In this document: piece after piece, positions 9,762-19,269 of the stretch | How the letters are laid out: every line of letters starts with the position of its first letter | How positions within the stretch are numbered: position 1 is the first letter of the stretch | Assembly: GCA_030674915.1 (NCBI GenBank) | Contig: JASXSV010000025.1 | Span: 1 to 49,413 of the forward strand | Reading direction: 5' to 3' | From: Candidatus Endonucleibacter bathymodioli | Lineage (GTDB): Bacteria; Pseudomonadota; Gammaproteobacteria; Pseudomonadales; Endozoicomonadaceae | DNA length: 49,413 nt | Made by a program: the position numbers and the translations under genes | Notes under the pieces: generated by a model | Databases searched by the model: none | What the model was told of the DNA's origin: nothing | What the model saw: the letters and a program-made list of their open reading frames with translations, nothing else

Positions 9762-10783
9762 GCTATACGCCCCCTTTTATCATCACCAATGAAATATTAA
9801 ATCAAGTCAGCTTGATCAGTGAAATAGTCGGCAAGCTGGAGGTGTTAGCGCCGACAGCAATGACACCGACACTGCGCAAAGCGAATAAAATAAAAACCAT
9901 CACGGGCACGCTAGCGATTGAAGGCAATACACTGGGCGCTGAAAAAGTGACCGCTATTTTAGAGGGCAAACGGGTAATGGGGAGCATGAGAGAAATAGCC
10001 GAAGTGAACGGCGCTATTGCTGTCTACGACAAACTCTCAACACTAGATCACAAAAGACTAGATCACTTATTACAGACACATAAGCTGTTAATGCAAGAGA
10101 TATTAACCAACGCGGGCAATTTTAGACAATCTAACGTCGGTGTTGGTGGCGATGAGGGCGTCGTGCATATTGCCCCTCCGTATGGCAATGTTTCTGGCTT
10201 AATGAATGAACTCTTTACTTGGCTGGCAGGCACTGACCTTCATCCGTTGATTAAAAGCTCGGTATTTCATTATGAATTTGAATTTATTCATCCATTCATC
10301 GATGGTAATGGCCGCATGGGGCGTTTATGGCAAAGCCTCATTTTGTTTGAATGGAAGCCCATCTTTTCTGCTATTCCGATTGAAAGTGTGATCAAAGAAA
10401 CACAGCAAGGGTATTACGATGCGCTTGAAGCAGCAGGAAATAGTGGCGAAAGTACGCCATTTATCGAGTTTATGCTTGCTGCCATTTTGAGCGCCTGTGA
10501 AGATGAATTGAAGAATGGGTCAAATGTCCCTGAAGATGTCCCTAAAGATGTCCCTAAAGAAAATGCCATTGCTTTGAGGCTGAATAAGATAATGTCTTTG
10601 ATCGAGCAAGATAGCAAAATCTCCATTGACCAGCTGGCACGCGAGTGCGACGTGAGTGATAAAACCATCAAAAGAGCGATTGCCAAGCTAAAAGAGCAAG
10701 GGGTTGTCACGCGTCAAGGGGGAATGAAACATGGCGATTGGGTTATAATGCAATCGATAAAAAGGAATAAAAACAATGAGTAA
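9758..10783 (+). CDS. Fic-domain protein with inhibitory motif and winged-helix tail
   Basis: A 341-aa protein. The Fic core motif HPFIDGNGRMGR (178-189) matches HxFx(D/E)GNGRxxR with all catalytic residues, so AMP transfer from ATP to a hydroxyl side chain is expected. An N-terminal TLAIEG (51-56) fits the inhibitory (S/T)xxxE(G/N) helix, which makes it a self-inhibited class II Fic. A linker with three VPxDVPK-like repeats (257-268) leads to a winged-helix domain (about 270-332, ISIDQLARECDVSDKTIKRA), suggesting DNA binding or operon control. It sits between hsdS and hsdR, overlapping both by a few bases, and is presumably an accessory or regulator of the restriction system. Confidence 0.93.
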   Translation: MSYTPPFIITNEILNQVSLISEIVGKLEVLAPTAMTPTLRKANKIKTITGTLAIEGNTLGAEKVTAILEGKRVMGSMREIAEVNGAIAVYDKLSTLDHKRLDHLLQTHKLLMQEILTNAGNFRQSNVGVGGDEGVVHIAPPYGNVSGLMNELFTWLAGTDLHPLIKSSVFHYEFEFIHPFIDGNGRMGRLWQSLILFEWKPIFSAIPIESVIKETQQGYYDALEAAGNSGESTPFIEFMLAAILSACEDELKNGSNVPEDVPKDVPKENAIALRLNKIMSLIEQDSKISIDQLARECDVSDKTIKRAIAKLKEQGVVTRQGGMKHGDWVIMQSIKRNKNNE

Positions 10784-13700
10784 ACATAAAGAGCGTCAGT
10801 TTCAAATTGAGATCGTTCAACACCTCAAAACCCATGGTTATGTAGAGGGAGATGCGAGTGGTTATGATCGCGAACTGGCGTTATATTCTGATGACATCAT
10901 CACCTATATTCAAAGTACACAGCCAGACGCCTATAAAAAAATGCACAAGCGAGAAGGCAGTAAAACCGATGAGGTATTGTGTAAATTGGTGGCTAAATCT
11001 ATGGATAGTCGCGGAGCGCTTTATTGCCTTCGCAATGAGGTTAAACACATTGGCACTAAATTTAAACTGTGCCAATTTAAACCAGAGCTTGCCAATGCAA
11101 CCACCCAAGCAAAATATGATGCCAATATTCTTAGAGTGGTGCAAGAAGTCACCACCCAAAGCGGGAAAGAGCGCATTGATTTAGTGCTGTTTTTAAACGG
11201 TATTCCTGTTGTGACGATGGAGCTAAAAACAGACTTCACACAAAATGTGCAAGATGCCATCAACCAATACAAATATGACCGCCCAGCCAAAGGGGATGCC
11301 CTGCTCCAATTCAAGCGTCGTAGCTTGGTGCACTTTGCCGTGAGTAATGATGAAGTTTATATGACCACTAAGCTAGCTGGGCCAAATACGTTCTTCTTGC
11401 CGTTTAACAAGGGAACGGTTGATGGCAGTCAAGGTAATCCACCCAATGAAAACGGCTATGCAACGAGTTATCTTTGGGAAGATGTTTTAACGCGCCATTC
11501 ATTGCTGAACATTATTGCGCGTTATATTCATCTTGAAGTTAAAGAGAAAGAAGACCATAAAGGACACAAAAGCAAAAGCGAAACGCTAATTTTTCCACGC
11601 TACCATCAGTTAGATGTGGTACGCAAACTGTTAGCCGACAGTAAGACAAACGGCGCAGGCAAAAATTACCTAATTCAACACAGTGCAGGCTCGGGTAAAT
11701 CAAACTCGATTGCCTGGCTTGCGCATCAATTATCGAGTTTACATAGTGATGATGAATGCGCCATTTTTAATTCTGTTATCGTGATCACCGATAGAACCGT
11801 ACTAGACAGCCAATTACAAGAAACCATTGCCAGCTTTGAGCATAAAGAAGGGGTTGTGGTTGGGATTAGTCGCGAGGGGAATAATGAGTCTAAATCCGCA
11901 CAACTAGCCGATGCCCTTGAGCGGGGTGCTAAAATCATTATCACCACCATTCAAACCTTCCCCTTTGTGTTAGACGCTATTCGTCAGAGAACATCGCTAA
12001 AAGAAAACAGCTATGCGATTATTGCCGATGAAGCGCATTCATCACAAACAGGTTCAACCGCTAAACAGTTAAAAGAAGTGCTAAGCGCAGAGCAGATAGA
12101 AGAAGGTGTTGAGCTGACTGCTGAGGATGTGATTGCCGCACAAATAAAAGCCTATGCAGGGTCTACAAATTTAAGCTATTACGCATTTACGGCGACGCCT
12201 AAAGTCAAAACATTAGAGATGTTTGGGGTGTTACCTAATCCCGATGAAGCCCCTTCTGAAACCAATAAACCACAAGCGTTTCATCTTTATACGATGAAGC
12301 AAGCTATTGAAGAAAGGTTTATTTTAGATGTGTTACAAGGGTACACGACCTATAAGCAATATTATGAACTTGAGCATAAACGCCCGCATTTAGATGAAGA
12401 AGTGGAGAGTAAACGCGCGAAAGTGACGATTGCAAAATGGCTCAACATTCACCCTTCTAATATTTCTCAAAAAATAGAGATCATTGGTGCGCACTTCCTT
12501 GAGACGGTTGCCCACTTGTTGGATCGTCAAGCGAAAGCCATGGTGGTGACATCTAGCCGAAAAGCGGCGGTTCGTTATAAAATTGCCTTTGATGCCTATA
12601 TAAAAAAGCACCAGATTGAAGATAAAATGAAAGTGATGGTGGCGTTTTCGGGTACGATTTCTGATGATATTGAAGGGACTGACAAAGAGTACACAGAAAG
12701 CAATATGAACCCTGATCTTAAAGGGGATATGCGCAAAGCCTTTGATAGCAATGACTATCAAGTGATGCTGGTTGCCAATAAATTTCAAACGGGGTTTGAC
12801 CAACCGAAATTGTGCGCCATGTATGTTGACAAGAAACTCGGTGGTGTCGACTGTGTTCAAACCCTCTCTCGATTAAATAGAATTTACCCTAACAAAACGC
12901 AGACCTTTATTTTGGACTTTGTGAATGATCCCAAAGATATTCAAGCCGCATTTGAACCTTATTACAGTAGCACGGCGATAGAAGATGTGACGAATCCAAA
13001 TATCGTTCATGAACTACAAGAGAAGCTAGCAGCCTCTCATTTGTTTAGCACAATGGATATTGAACACTATGCAAAGGCATATTTTGATCCGAAAGGCACG
13101 CAAGCGGCAATGAGCTCTGCCATTAAACCAACGGTTGATCGCTATAAAAATCAGTACAAAGATATATTAACGCGGAGAAATACCGCCAAACAAGCCTACA
13201 AAGACGCTAAAAAGCATAACGACGAACGGTCGATCCGCAATATGGAGCTGGATCTTAAAAGTGTCAATGAAGAAAAAAGCGAACTGGATATATTCAAGAA
13301 AAACCTCGTCAGTTTTTTACGCCTGTATGAGTTTCTATCACAAATCGAAAACTATGAGAGTGAAGAGCTGATAAAGTTAGCGGCCTTTGTGAAAGCATTA
13401 ATCCCTAATTTGAAAACCAACGAAACAAAAGATCCTATCAATATTGATGATGTTGAGCTTGCCCATTACCAACTGCATCAGCAAGAAAACACTAACATGA
13501 CATTAGTGGGTGGGGAGGAGCTCACAGCAACCATCGGTGGTGGCGCAACGCCGAAAGACCCTGAAAAGGAATTTTTATCACTTATCCTTGCTAAAATGAA
13601 TGATCTGTTTGAGGGAGAGTATACAGAGAATGATAAGATCAACTACTTTATCACCCTAAAAGATAAGATGGCAGAGGATACTAAAACAGTTGATCAAATT

Positions 13701-13925
13701 AAAAACAATTCAAAAGAACAAGCGATGCAGGGAGGGCTTAAGGAAACACTCAAGACGGCAGCCATTGATACGCTTGATGCACATGAAAATATGGCGAAAC
13801 AAGTGTTAGGAAATGAAAAAGTGTGCCAAGAAGTGGCAAACATTATGTATGACTTGATCGCCAATAATAGCATCATTCAATTAGACGGCATAAAAGGTGA
13901 TAAACAAACGCTATTATCAAAGTAG
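10776..13925 (+). CDS. hsdR: Type I restriction enzyme motor/nuclease subunit (HsdR)
   Basis: A 1049-aa ATP-dependent translocase and endonuclease that cuts unmodified DNA when bound to HsdM and HsdS. The N-terminal PDDEXK nuclease shows IDLVLF (Asp135) and MELK (Glu149, Lys151). The SF2 helicase core follows: Walker A SAGSGKS (303-309), an ADEAH Walker B box, a YAFTATPK motif III and QTGFDQP with LSRLNR (motifs V-VI). The C-terminal helical region, expected to contact HsdM, is complete. The ATG lies within the last codons of fic (8-bp overlap). The full set of motifs and unbroken frames suggest an active system. Confidence 0.97.
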   Translation: MSKHKERQFQIEIVQHLKTHGYVEGDASGYDRELALYSDDIITYIQSTQPDAYKKMHKREGSKTDEVLCKLVAKSMDSRGALYCLRNEVKHIGTKFKLCQFKPELANATTQAKYDANILRVVQEVTTQSGKERIDLVLFLNGIPVVTMELKTDFTQNVQDAINQYKYDRPAKGDALLQFKRRSLVHFAVSNDEVYMTTKLAGPNTFFLPFNKGTVDGSQGNPPNENGYATSYLWEDVLTRHSLLNIIARYIHLEVKEKEDHKGHKSKSETLIFPRYHQLDVVRKLLADSKTNGAGKNYLIQHSAGSGKSNSIAWLAHQLSSLHSDDECAIFNSVIVITDRTVLDSQLQETIASFEHKEGVVVGISREGNNESKSAQLADALERGAKIIITTIQTFPFVLDAIRQRTSLKENSYAIIADEAHSSQTGSTAKQLKEVLSAEQIEEGVELTAEDVIAAQIKAYAGSTNLSYYAFTATPKVKTLEMFGVLPNPDEAPSETNKPQAFHLYTMKQAIEERFILDVLQGYTTYKQYYELEHKRPHLDEEVESKRAKVTIAKWLNIHPSNISQKIEIIGAHFLETVAHLLDRQAKAMVVTSSRKAAVRYKIAFDAYIKKHQIEDKMKVMVAFSGTISDDIEGTDKEYTESNMNPDLKGDMRKAFDSNDYQVMLVANKFQTGFDQPKLCAMYVDKKLGGVDCVQTLSRLNRIYPNKTQTFILDFVNDPKDIQAAFEPYYSSTAIEDVTNPNIVHELQEKLAASHLFSTMDIEHYAKAYFDPKGTQAAMSSAIKPTVDRYKNQYKDILTRRNTAKQAYKDAKKHNDERSIRNMELDLKSVNEEKSELDIFKKNLVSFLRLYEFLSQIENYESEELIKLAAFVKALIPNLKTNETKDPINIDDVELAHYQLHQQENTNMTLVGGEELTATIGGGATPKDPEKEFLSLILAKMNDLFEGEYTENDKINYFITLKDKMAEDTKTVDQIKNNSKEQAMQGGLKETLKTAAIDTLDAHENMAKQVLGNEKVCQEVANIMYDLIANNSIIQLDGIKGDKQTLLSK

Positions 13926-14467
13926 CAGAAGGAAATAGCGAGCTTATCACCATTCCGTACCAATTAACAAAGGGCCAATAAATAAGCCTCTTGTTAGTTG
14001 TAATGCTGCCATAATAATCAGTTTGTTTTTATTAGCGTTGACATGAACTAATTTATCCCCATATAACCCATATTTGATGTTGCATTGTAATTGTTTGGCG
14101 TTTTTTGATAGCCTTGCTTGCGCATTACGCAACTCTATCGCTTTTAAATACTTATTGTTTTTATGACTGTTATCATTGATGTGTCACTGTTATGGCTTTG
14201 TATCTTAAATTTATTGTCATTCATTTACTTATGTACCAACCGACAAATACTCGTAAGTATAAATCCATGATAATATCCAAACATCGCATGTAGGATAGTT
14301 TTTTACTTGCCTGTACACCTTAAGGTTGATAGTCTTCTCGTTTGCACCTCACCATTGAAAAGCTGTGGCTCGTGCAAAGGCATCTAGTTATATAAAATTA
14401 AATTTTGCTGTTAGTACATATAGTCTACTATATATGTGACAAATAAATAATGCACTACAATTAATCT
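13926..14467. other. Intergenic, 540 bp, no supported gene
   Basis: A short minus-strand ORF (13947-14132) lacks a convincing start signal and resembles nothing I know. The region falls between the restriction operon and the BIR gene and is markedly more AT-rich than the operon, so it marks the operon's right boundary. No terminator with a U-tract is evident. Confidence 0.4.
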
Positions 14468-17086
14468 TTGGGCATGGCTGTTATGATAAATGTATGGGTA
14501 CCATATATATTTTTAGTTGTTTTATTCTTTGCTCTTCCTCAAAGAGGAATGACGATTCTGGGCTCAAGTGATAAAGAACATCCTACGCCATTGTTTCAGC
14601 TGAGCACCGATGATATTACTGAAATTATAGGGCCAATAAGTTTGCATGATCAAAACAGTAATAGTAATGAGGTAGTTACTATCGCTGAGGCCGAAGTTAC
14701 TATAGATGAGGTTGATATCGTTGAGGCCGAGGCTGATATCGTTGATGTCGAGTTGTTACCTGCTGATGCTCTCATGGAATTTGCTTATTATGTGCATGAA
14801 AATAGTATGAACAAACACCAAACCATAGAATGTACACTAAGGCAACAGATTTCTGAACTCAATGGAGATGTTTTATTTCAGGTAGAAGAAAATAACATTG
14901 AACGTAATAAATATGTATATTTTGTTATAAATTCATCTGAGAATAATGGTATTAACAGATTTTTGATAAAAGCAAAGACAGTAAAATACTTTCATTCCTT
15001 TCTGGGCATTAGTAATATATTTAACTGGGCTTTTGCTGAAGGTACTAGAATAGATGATCAAGGTCTGCATGAATTACGTAACAATGAGTACTTACCAGTA
15101 GGTCTATTAACAAAACAATCAGTAGGTCTATTAACAAAACAATCTGCACTGTTATTAGAAAGTAATTGTGATACAAGTTTTTTATTATACTTTCCGTACA
15201 CCTTCACAGATCTCGCTACTCATGATTCGCGCACCTCTTATGCAGCCTTTTTATTTGCACAGGACAACGATAATTGTCTGCTAAACGTACTAGCTGATGG
15301 TGATGATTTTGATAAAGGTGACGCTGAAAAAGTAGATGATAATGATGGATTATATAGTAAGCGAGTATCTGGAACTATTATAGAGACATTGCAGGATGGT
15401 AATTTCAGGGTGAAATGTGGTGGCCAATGCAACATTAGATGCGCGTATGATTCATCCCTAAAAACTGTGTTCTGGGAGTATATTGCTAACCACATAAAAG
15501 AGCGCAAGTGTCAGACCTGCTTTATTGATGACGAATCAGGTAAGCCATATGCTTTCGCAGTTTATATGGCCATGAATAATCAGATAAACACTCATGATTA
15601 TAAAAAAATATTTGAGCACCCACCACATGCTCATCTCTTGGCAGAAATGACCGATAAATATGTTTCTGTAATACAACAGGCAATAAATACGATTAAGTGT
15701 ATTGTAAAGAGCGAGAAGAAAAAAAAACACGCTGAGAATAAAAAATATATTGCAATGAAAAGTAACATGACTAATGCAACGTGTCCAAATGATTCATTAT
15801 ATAAATATCCACAATTTCGTACATTTCGAAAGAGGATTGCCAGTTATGAAAGATGGAGCCAAAAAGCGCAAAGACCAAAAGCTTTGGCGACAGCTGGGTA
15901 TATCTATACGGGAGAGCTAGATGTTGTTCGGTGCTTTTCCTGTAATCTTAGATTATGGGAGTGGCATTCTACTGACATTCCTTGGAAGGAGCACGCCCAA
16001 AACAACCCAAACTGTTTGTTTTTGCAAAAGATGAAAGGACAGGCGTATATAGACGAGATACAAAAAGAGTGGACGCCACCATGCAATCCACAGTTCATCC
16101 CTGCTGCTGATAATGTAGAGCATGATCCCTTACTAAGCTACATTAGTGATAACGATCAATTGGTAGATAATGGGATAGCTTCAGGTGTGCCAGCAAATAT
16201 GTTATCGAGCTCAATACCTTTTACTTCCAATATTGATAACATTGATAACATTGGAAACATTGGAAACATTGGAAACCAATATTATTTTAATCTTGAACAA
16301 TATTTTAATCTTGAAGATGAACCGTTATTCGATGATATAAATATTCAATCTCAATGGTCAGATTATTACATTGGAAGCGAATTCTCGGAAGAAAGCAAAG
16401 AAAAATCATTAATAAATAGTTCTGAAATAGTAGGATCTAAAAAAACAGGAAGTGATCTTAAACCTCATGATGGAGGACAATCATCCGATAATACCACCAC
16501 GAACAAGCAGCCTCAACACTTATTAGAAGACTCGCATACTAACACGGAGCAGGACTCCTATCCTTATAAAAGATTCCCAAATGAATGGCAGCCACAAGGC
16601 CAGGTCACCGACACTCAAGGTAAATCATCCTTAACGCCAAACCAACTCCATAGCGGTAAAAAGCATGAATGCGAAGTCTGCGGCAAGAAATTTGCTTGGA
16701 ATCATCTCCTCACTAGACACATGTTCAGGCATAAGCCTACTCTAATCTGCGAGATCTGCGGCTCGAACCACCGAGACAACTACAGTCTCAAGAGGCACAT
16801 GCTCACCCACTCCAGAAAGAAGAAACATAGCTGCGATACCTGCGGCAAGATGTTTTCCAGGAGAGATCATCTACGCAATCACATATCCACCCACACTGAA
16901 GGTAAGTCATATGAATGCACTATCTGCAGCAAGAAATTCAAAAAAAGCAGTTATATACAATCTCACATGCAAATCCATACTGATGACTATCAATATACCT
17001 GCGAGATATGTGGCGCTTACTACAGTCATAAGATGTCTCTACAGACGCACAAGAAAATCCACGAAAATAATACTACACATGATTGA
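14468..17086 (+). CDS. BIR (IAP-type) domain protein with five C-terminal C2H2 zinc fingers
   Basis: An 872-aa protein counted from TTG 14468; ATG 14474 and ATG 14483 are equally possible starts, and none has a strong ribosome-binding site. A hydrophobic N-terminal segment (about 8-24) could be an export signal. An acidic repeat (73-95) and an unrecognised middle region follow. A canonical BIR domain spans about 448-522: Arg and SYERW at its head, ATAGYIYTG, then the zinc ligands Cys489, Cys492, His509 and Cys516 in exact CX2CX16HX6C spacing. After an Asn-rich linker come five C2H2 fingers (CX2CX12HX3H), 735-755, 761-781, 789-809, 817-837 and 845-865. BIR domains bind caspases or IAP antagonists in animals, and tandem C2H2 fingers bind DNA or RNA. 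There is no RING domain. It is probably an effector of host origin. Confidence 0.93.
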   Translation: MGMAVMINVWVPYIFLVVLFFALPQRGMTILGSSDKEHPTPLFQLSTDDITEIIGPISLHDQNSNSNEVVTIAEAEVTIDEVDIVEAEADIVDVELLPADALMEFAYYVHENSMNKHQTIECTLRQQISELNGDVLFQVEENNIERNKYVYFVINSSENNGINRFLIKAKTVKYFHSFLGISNIFNWAFAEGTRIDDQGLHELRNNEYLPVGLLTKQSVGLLTKQSALLLESNCDTSFLLYFPYTFTDLATHDSRTSYAAFLFAQDNDNCLLNVLADGDDFDKGDAEKVDDNDGLYSKRVSGTIIETLQDGNFRVKCGGQCNIRCAYDSSLKTVFWEYIANHIKERKCQTCFIDDESGKPYAFAVYMAMNNQINTHDYKKIFEHPPHAHLLAEMTDKYVSVIQQAINTIKCIVKSEKKKKHAENKKYIAMKSNMTNATCPNDSLYKYPQFRTFRKRIASYERWSQKAQRPKALATAGYIYTGELDVVRCFSCNLRLWEWHSTDIPWKEHAQNNPNCLFLQKMKGQAYIDEIQKEWTPPCNPQFIPAADNVEHDPLLSYISDNDQLVDNGIASGVPANMLSSSIPFTSNIDNIDNIGNIGNIGNQYYFNLEQYFNLEDEPLFDDINIQSQWSDYYIGSEFSEESKEKSLINSSEIVGSKKTGSDLKPHDGGQSSDNTTTNKQPQHLLEDSHTNTEQDSYPYKRFPNEWQPQGQVTDTQGKSSLTPNQLHSGKKHECEVCGKKFAWNHLLTRHMFRHKPTLICEICGSNHRDNYSLKRHMLTHSRKKKHSCDTCGKMFSRRDHLRNHISTHTEGKSYECTICSKKFKKSSYIQSHMQIHTDDYQYTCEICGAYYSHKMSLQTHKKIHENNTTHD
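15097..15144. repeat. Perfect 24-bp tandem duplication inside the BIR gene
   Basis: Two adjacent identical 24-bp units, in frame, encode VGLLTKQS twice (residues 211-226). The absence of mismatches points to a recent duplication. Confidence 0.9.
16232..16276. repeat. Five 9-bp tandem units inside the BIR gene
   Basis: Two copies of ATTGATAAC followed by three of ATTGGAAAC, in frame, encode an N-I-D/G tripeptide array (about 588-603) in the linker between the BIR domain and the zinc fingers. A second short duplication (FNLE-QYFNLE) follows immediately. Confidence 0.9.
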
Positions 17087-17219
17087 GATACTATAATAAG
17101 TTCCGGAGTTCGAGATTATTTATTCACGACGCCAGTAGTAAATCTTTAAACTACCTGAATCCGATACAGTTGCAAAGGGAATCGCAATCTAGGATGTACT
17201 TAAGATTTTCGTTGGCGAA

Positions 17220-17700
17220 TGTTAATAAATAGTTGAGCGCGATCAATTTCTTTTTTCAACAAACATCCAATCCTCATCCCTTTGTCAAGAACCGACGTAG
17301 CAAACCATTGGTGTTTTCATTAAACCCACGTTGCTATGAGTGGTATGGTTTAGCAAAATATATTTTACATTTTAATATGCTGGTAATTTTTCCATGTCAG
17401 GCAAGCTGCCACCATTATAAAAGATGGTGGTATCACAGAAACTCTTGTAAGTCCGTAGCATATTCTTGATGGCCTTACTTACTGCTTTTTTGGTCTTGTT
17501 TTTAATAGAGCGGTGAGAAGTATCTTCTAGACTCGCTCAGTCAAGGTAACAAGATACCCATCTTTATCGTGTACGGTATCACCTCCCCAATACCAATATC
17601 CTCCTTCAGGTTAACATGATCAGGAGTTTACCAATGTCTACGAAGTTATGGATTAATAGAGCTCCAGAATCCCTAAATGCCAGCAGAAGTGACACATATT
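17220..17700 (-). pseudogene. Degenerate IS30-family transposase fragment
   Basis: Reverse reading shows the conserved C-terminal IS30 block YHSWxRGFNENTNGLLRRF around 17270-17345, with an upstream catalytic region broken by frameshifts. It is homologous to the debris at 19.3 kb and 21.2 kb. It lies just upstream of the first of two duplicated ankyrin genes. Confidence 0.65.
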
Positions 17701-17781
17701 ATTACACATAAAATATCCATAGAGTGGTCTCATTCTAGTCTATCCATACTTTTAATCTAACATAGAAAGCACAAATAATAT

Positions 17782-17816
17782 TTGACTACAGTACACTTTA
17801 ATATATAAAGTGTACT
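17782..17816 (+). promoter_or_regulatory. Promoter-like block with an 11-bp palindrome over the -10
   Basis: TTGACT (17782-17787) and TATAAA (17804-17809) are 16 bp apart, 44 bp upstream of the ankyrin gene start. A perfect inverted repeat, AGTACACTTTA (17790-17800) and TAAAGTGTACT (17806-17816), with a 5-bp loop covers the spacer and -10. This suggests an operator for a dimeric regulator. The block recurs upstream of the paralog at 19910. Confidence 0.5.
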
Positions 17817-17852
17817 CCCTAATCTGTATTCATAAAATTAAAGGTATTTGAA

Positions 17853-19211
17853 ATGAAAAAAATTATTACCATATGCGCACTGTTTGCGATGAGTGCTGTC
17901 GTGATGGCAGGAATACAGGAATCTTTTACCATCCTAAAGCATACACTCATAGCTGATGACAAATCATCATTTATAAGAACTTGGAAAAAAATAAGCAGTA
18001 AAGCTAAGAAAAAACTTACTAAGATAAGATCTAATTGTACTGATAAATACACATTATTGCATTTTGCATGTAATAAAGGAATGACTGAAATAATTGAGCT
18101 ATTATTGTCTTATGGTGCAGAAGTTGATAGTAGATATGCGAATTCCGGTAAGACTCCACTTATGATTGCTGCTGAAAACAAGTCTATTGACGTTTGTAAA
18201 ATATTATTGGATAATAATGCAGATGCTGATGCAATAGTTCCTAGTGGGATGTCGGTCATTCATCTGGTTTGTATAGTAAATGACATATCTATATTGACGG
18301 CGTTGCTAAATCGCTGCCAAAATATTGATGCTCAGGACCGTAATGGCCAAACGGCCCTTCATTATGTAGTTGCTAGTAATATGATAGAACACGCAAAGCT
18401 TTTATTGTCGGCACATGCATCAGTAAGTATTACAAATAATAGAAATGAAACTCCTATTTTTTTAACTATGAATAATAGCGCTCTGTTCAATATTTTATTG
18501 AATATGACATCAGATATTAATCACGCAGATTTTGTGGGCAATACGTTGCTTCATCATGCAATAATTCAAGGAAATATAGATGCAATGCGTGCTTTATTAG
18601 AACTTGACGCTGATATTAATGTTGATATTGCAAATAATTATGGTACAACGCCACTTCATCATACTATTCTTTATCAACTGCACTATACACCTAATAACAA
18701 CGTGACCATGGAAGAAAATACATACATTAAAAAGCATAGGACAATACAAATGCTAAATATTTTGGTAAATAAAGGTGCTGATGTTAATATAGCAAATAAT
18801 AACAATTTAACTCCGCTTCATACTGCTGCAAGCTTTTCTTCTATAGAAACTATCAAGATTTTATTGGATAATAATGCTGATACTAATAGTGTAGATAAAC
18901 ATGGTCATACGATTCTTCATTCTGCGATATACTGTAAGAATGCAGTAGCTTTAAGATTTTTATTTGATTCCAGTATGTTTACCAGCGATAACAAGTACTT
19001 TTGGAGTAATTTAATTAAATTCACGCAGAGTAAATCTGACAAACCATGCCTTACTGCCTTATTGGATTATTTGAGGAGAATAGATGAGGAGATAGACACA
19101 TTTGATCATGAAATTGATGCGTTAATGTCTAATCCGTCAGTGTTAAAAAAGAGTTATTTTGGTGGGTTACTTGCTACAGGAAAATATGATATAGATCTTA
19201 AGTATAAGTAA
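17853..19211 (+). CDS. Secreted ankyrin-repeat protein (twin 1)
   Basis: A 452-aa protein with a classic signal peptide (MKKIITICALFAMSAVVMA, cleavage about residue 19). A short basic helical region (35-60) is followed by roughly nine ankyrin repeats from residue 64 to about 385 (for example TLLHFACNKGMTEIIELLLS and TPLHTAASFSSIETIKILLD). The C-terminal tail (386-452) is acidic and not recognised, with no SOCS-like ending. Ankyrin arrays bind proteins, so export points to a host target. It pairs with the gene at 19910, which shares promoter, signal peptide and most repeats. AAAGG about 9 nt before the ATG supports the start. Confidence 0.92.
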   Translation: MKKIITICALFAMSAVVMAGIQESFTILKHTLIADDKSSFIRTWKKISSKAKKKLTKIRSNCTDKYTLLHFACNKGMTEIIELLLSYGAEVDSRYANSGKTPLMIAAENKSIDVCKILLDNNADADAIVPSGMSVIHLVCIVNDISILTALLNRCQNIDAQDRNGQTALHYVVASNMIEHAKLLLSAHASVSITNNRNETPIFLTMNNSALFNILLNMTSDINHADFVGNTLLHHAIIQGNIDAMRALLELDADINVDIANNYGTTPLHHTILYQLHYTPNNNVTMEENTYIKKHRTIQMLNILVNKGADVNIANNNNLTPLHTAASFSSIETIKILLDNNADTNSVDKHGHTILHSAIYCKNAVALRFLFDSSMFTSDNKYFWSNLIKFTQSKSDKPCLTALLDYLRRIDEEIDTFDHEIDALMSNPSVLKKSYFGGLLATGKYDIDLKYK

Positions 19212-19269
19212 CACACGCGTGCCAGATAAAAGTCAAGGGATTATCTCATTTATAACCTATCATTATTCC

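Noticed and set aside
13947..14132. 61-aa minus-strand ORF after hsdR
   Set aside because: No ribosome-binding site, no recognisable family, and it ends inside AT-rich spacer.
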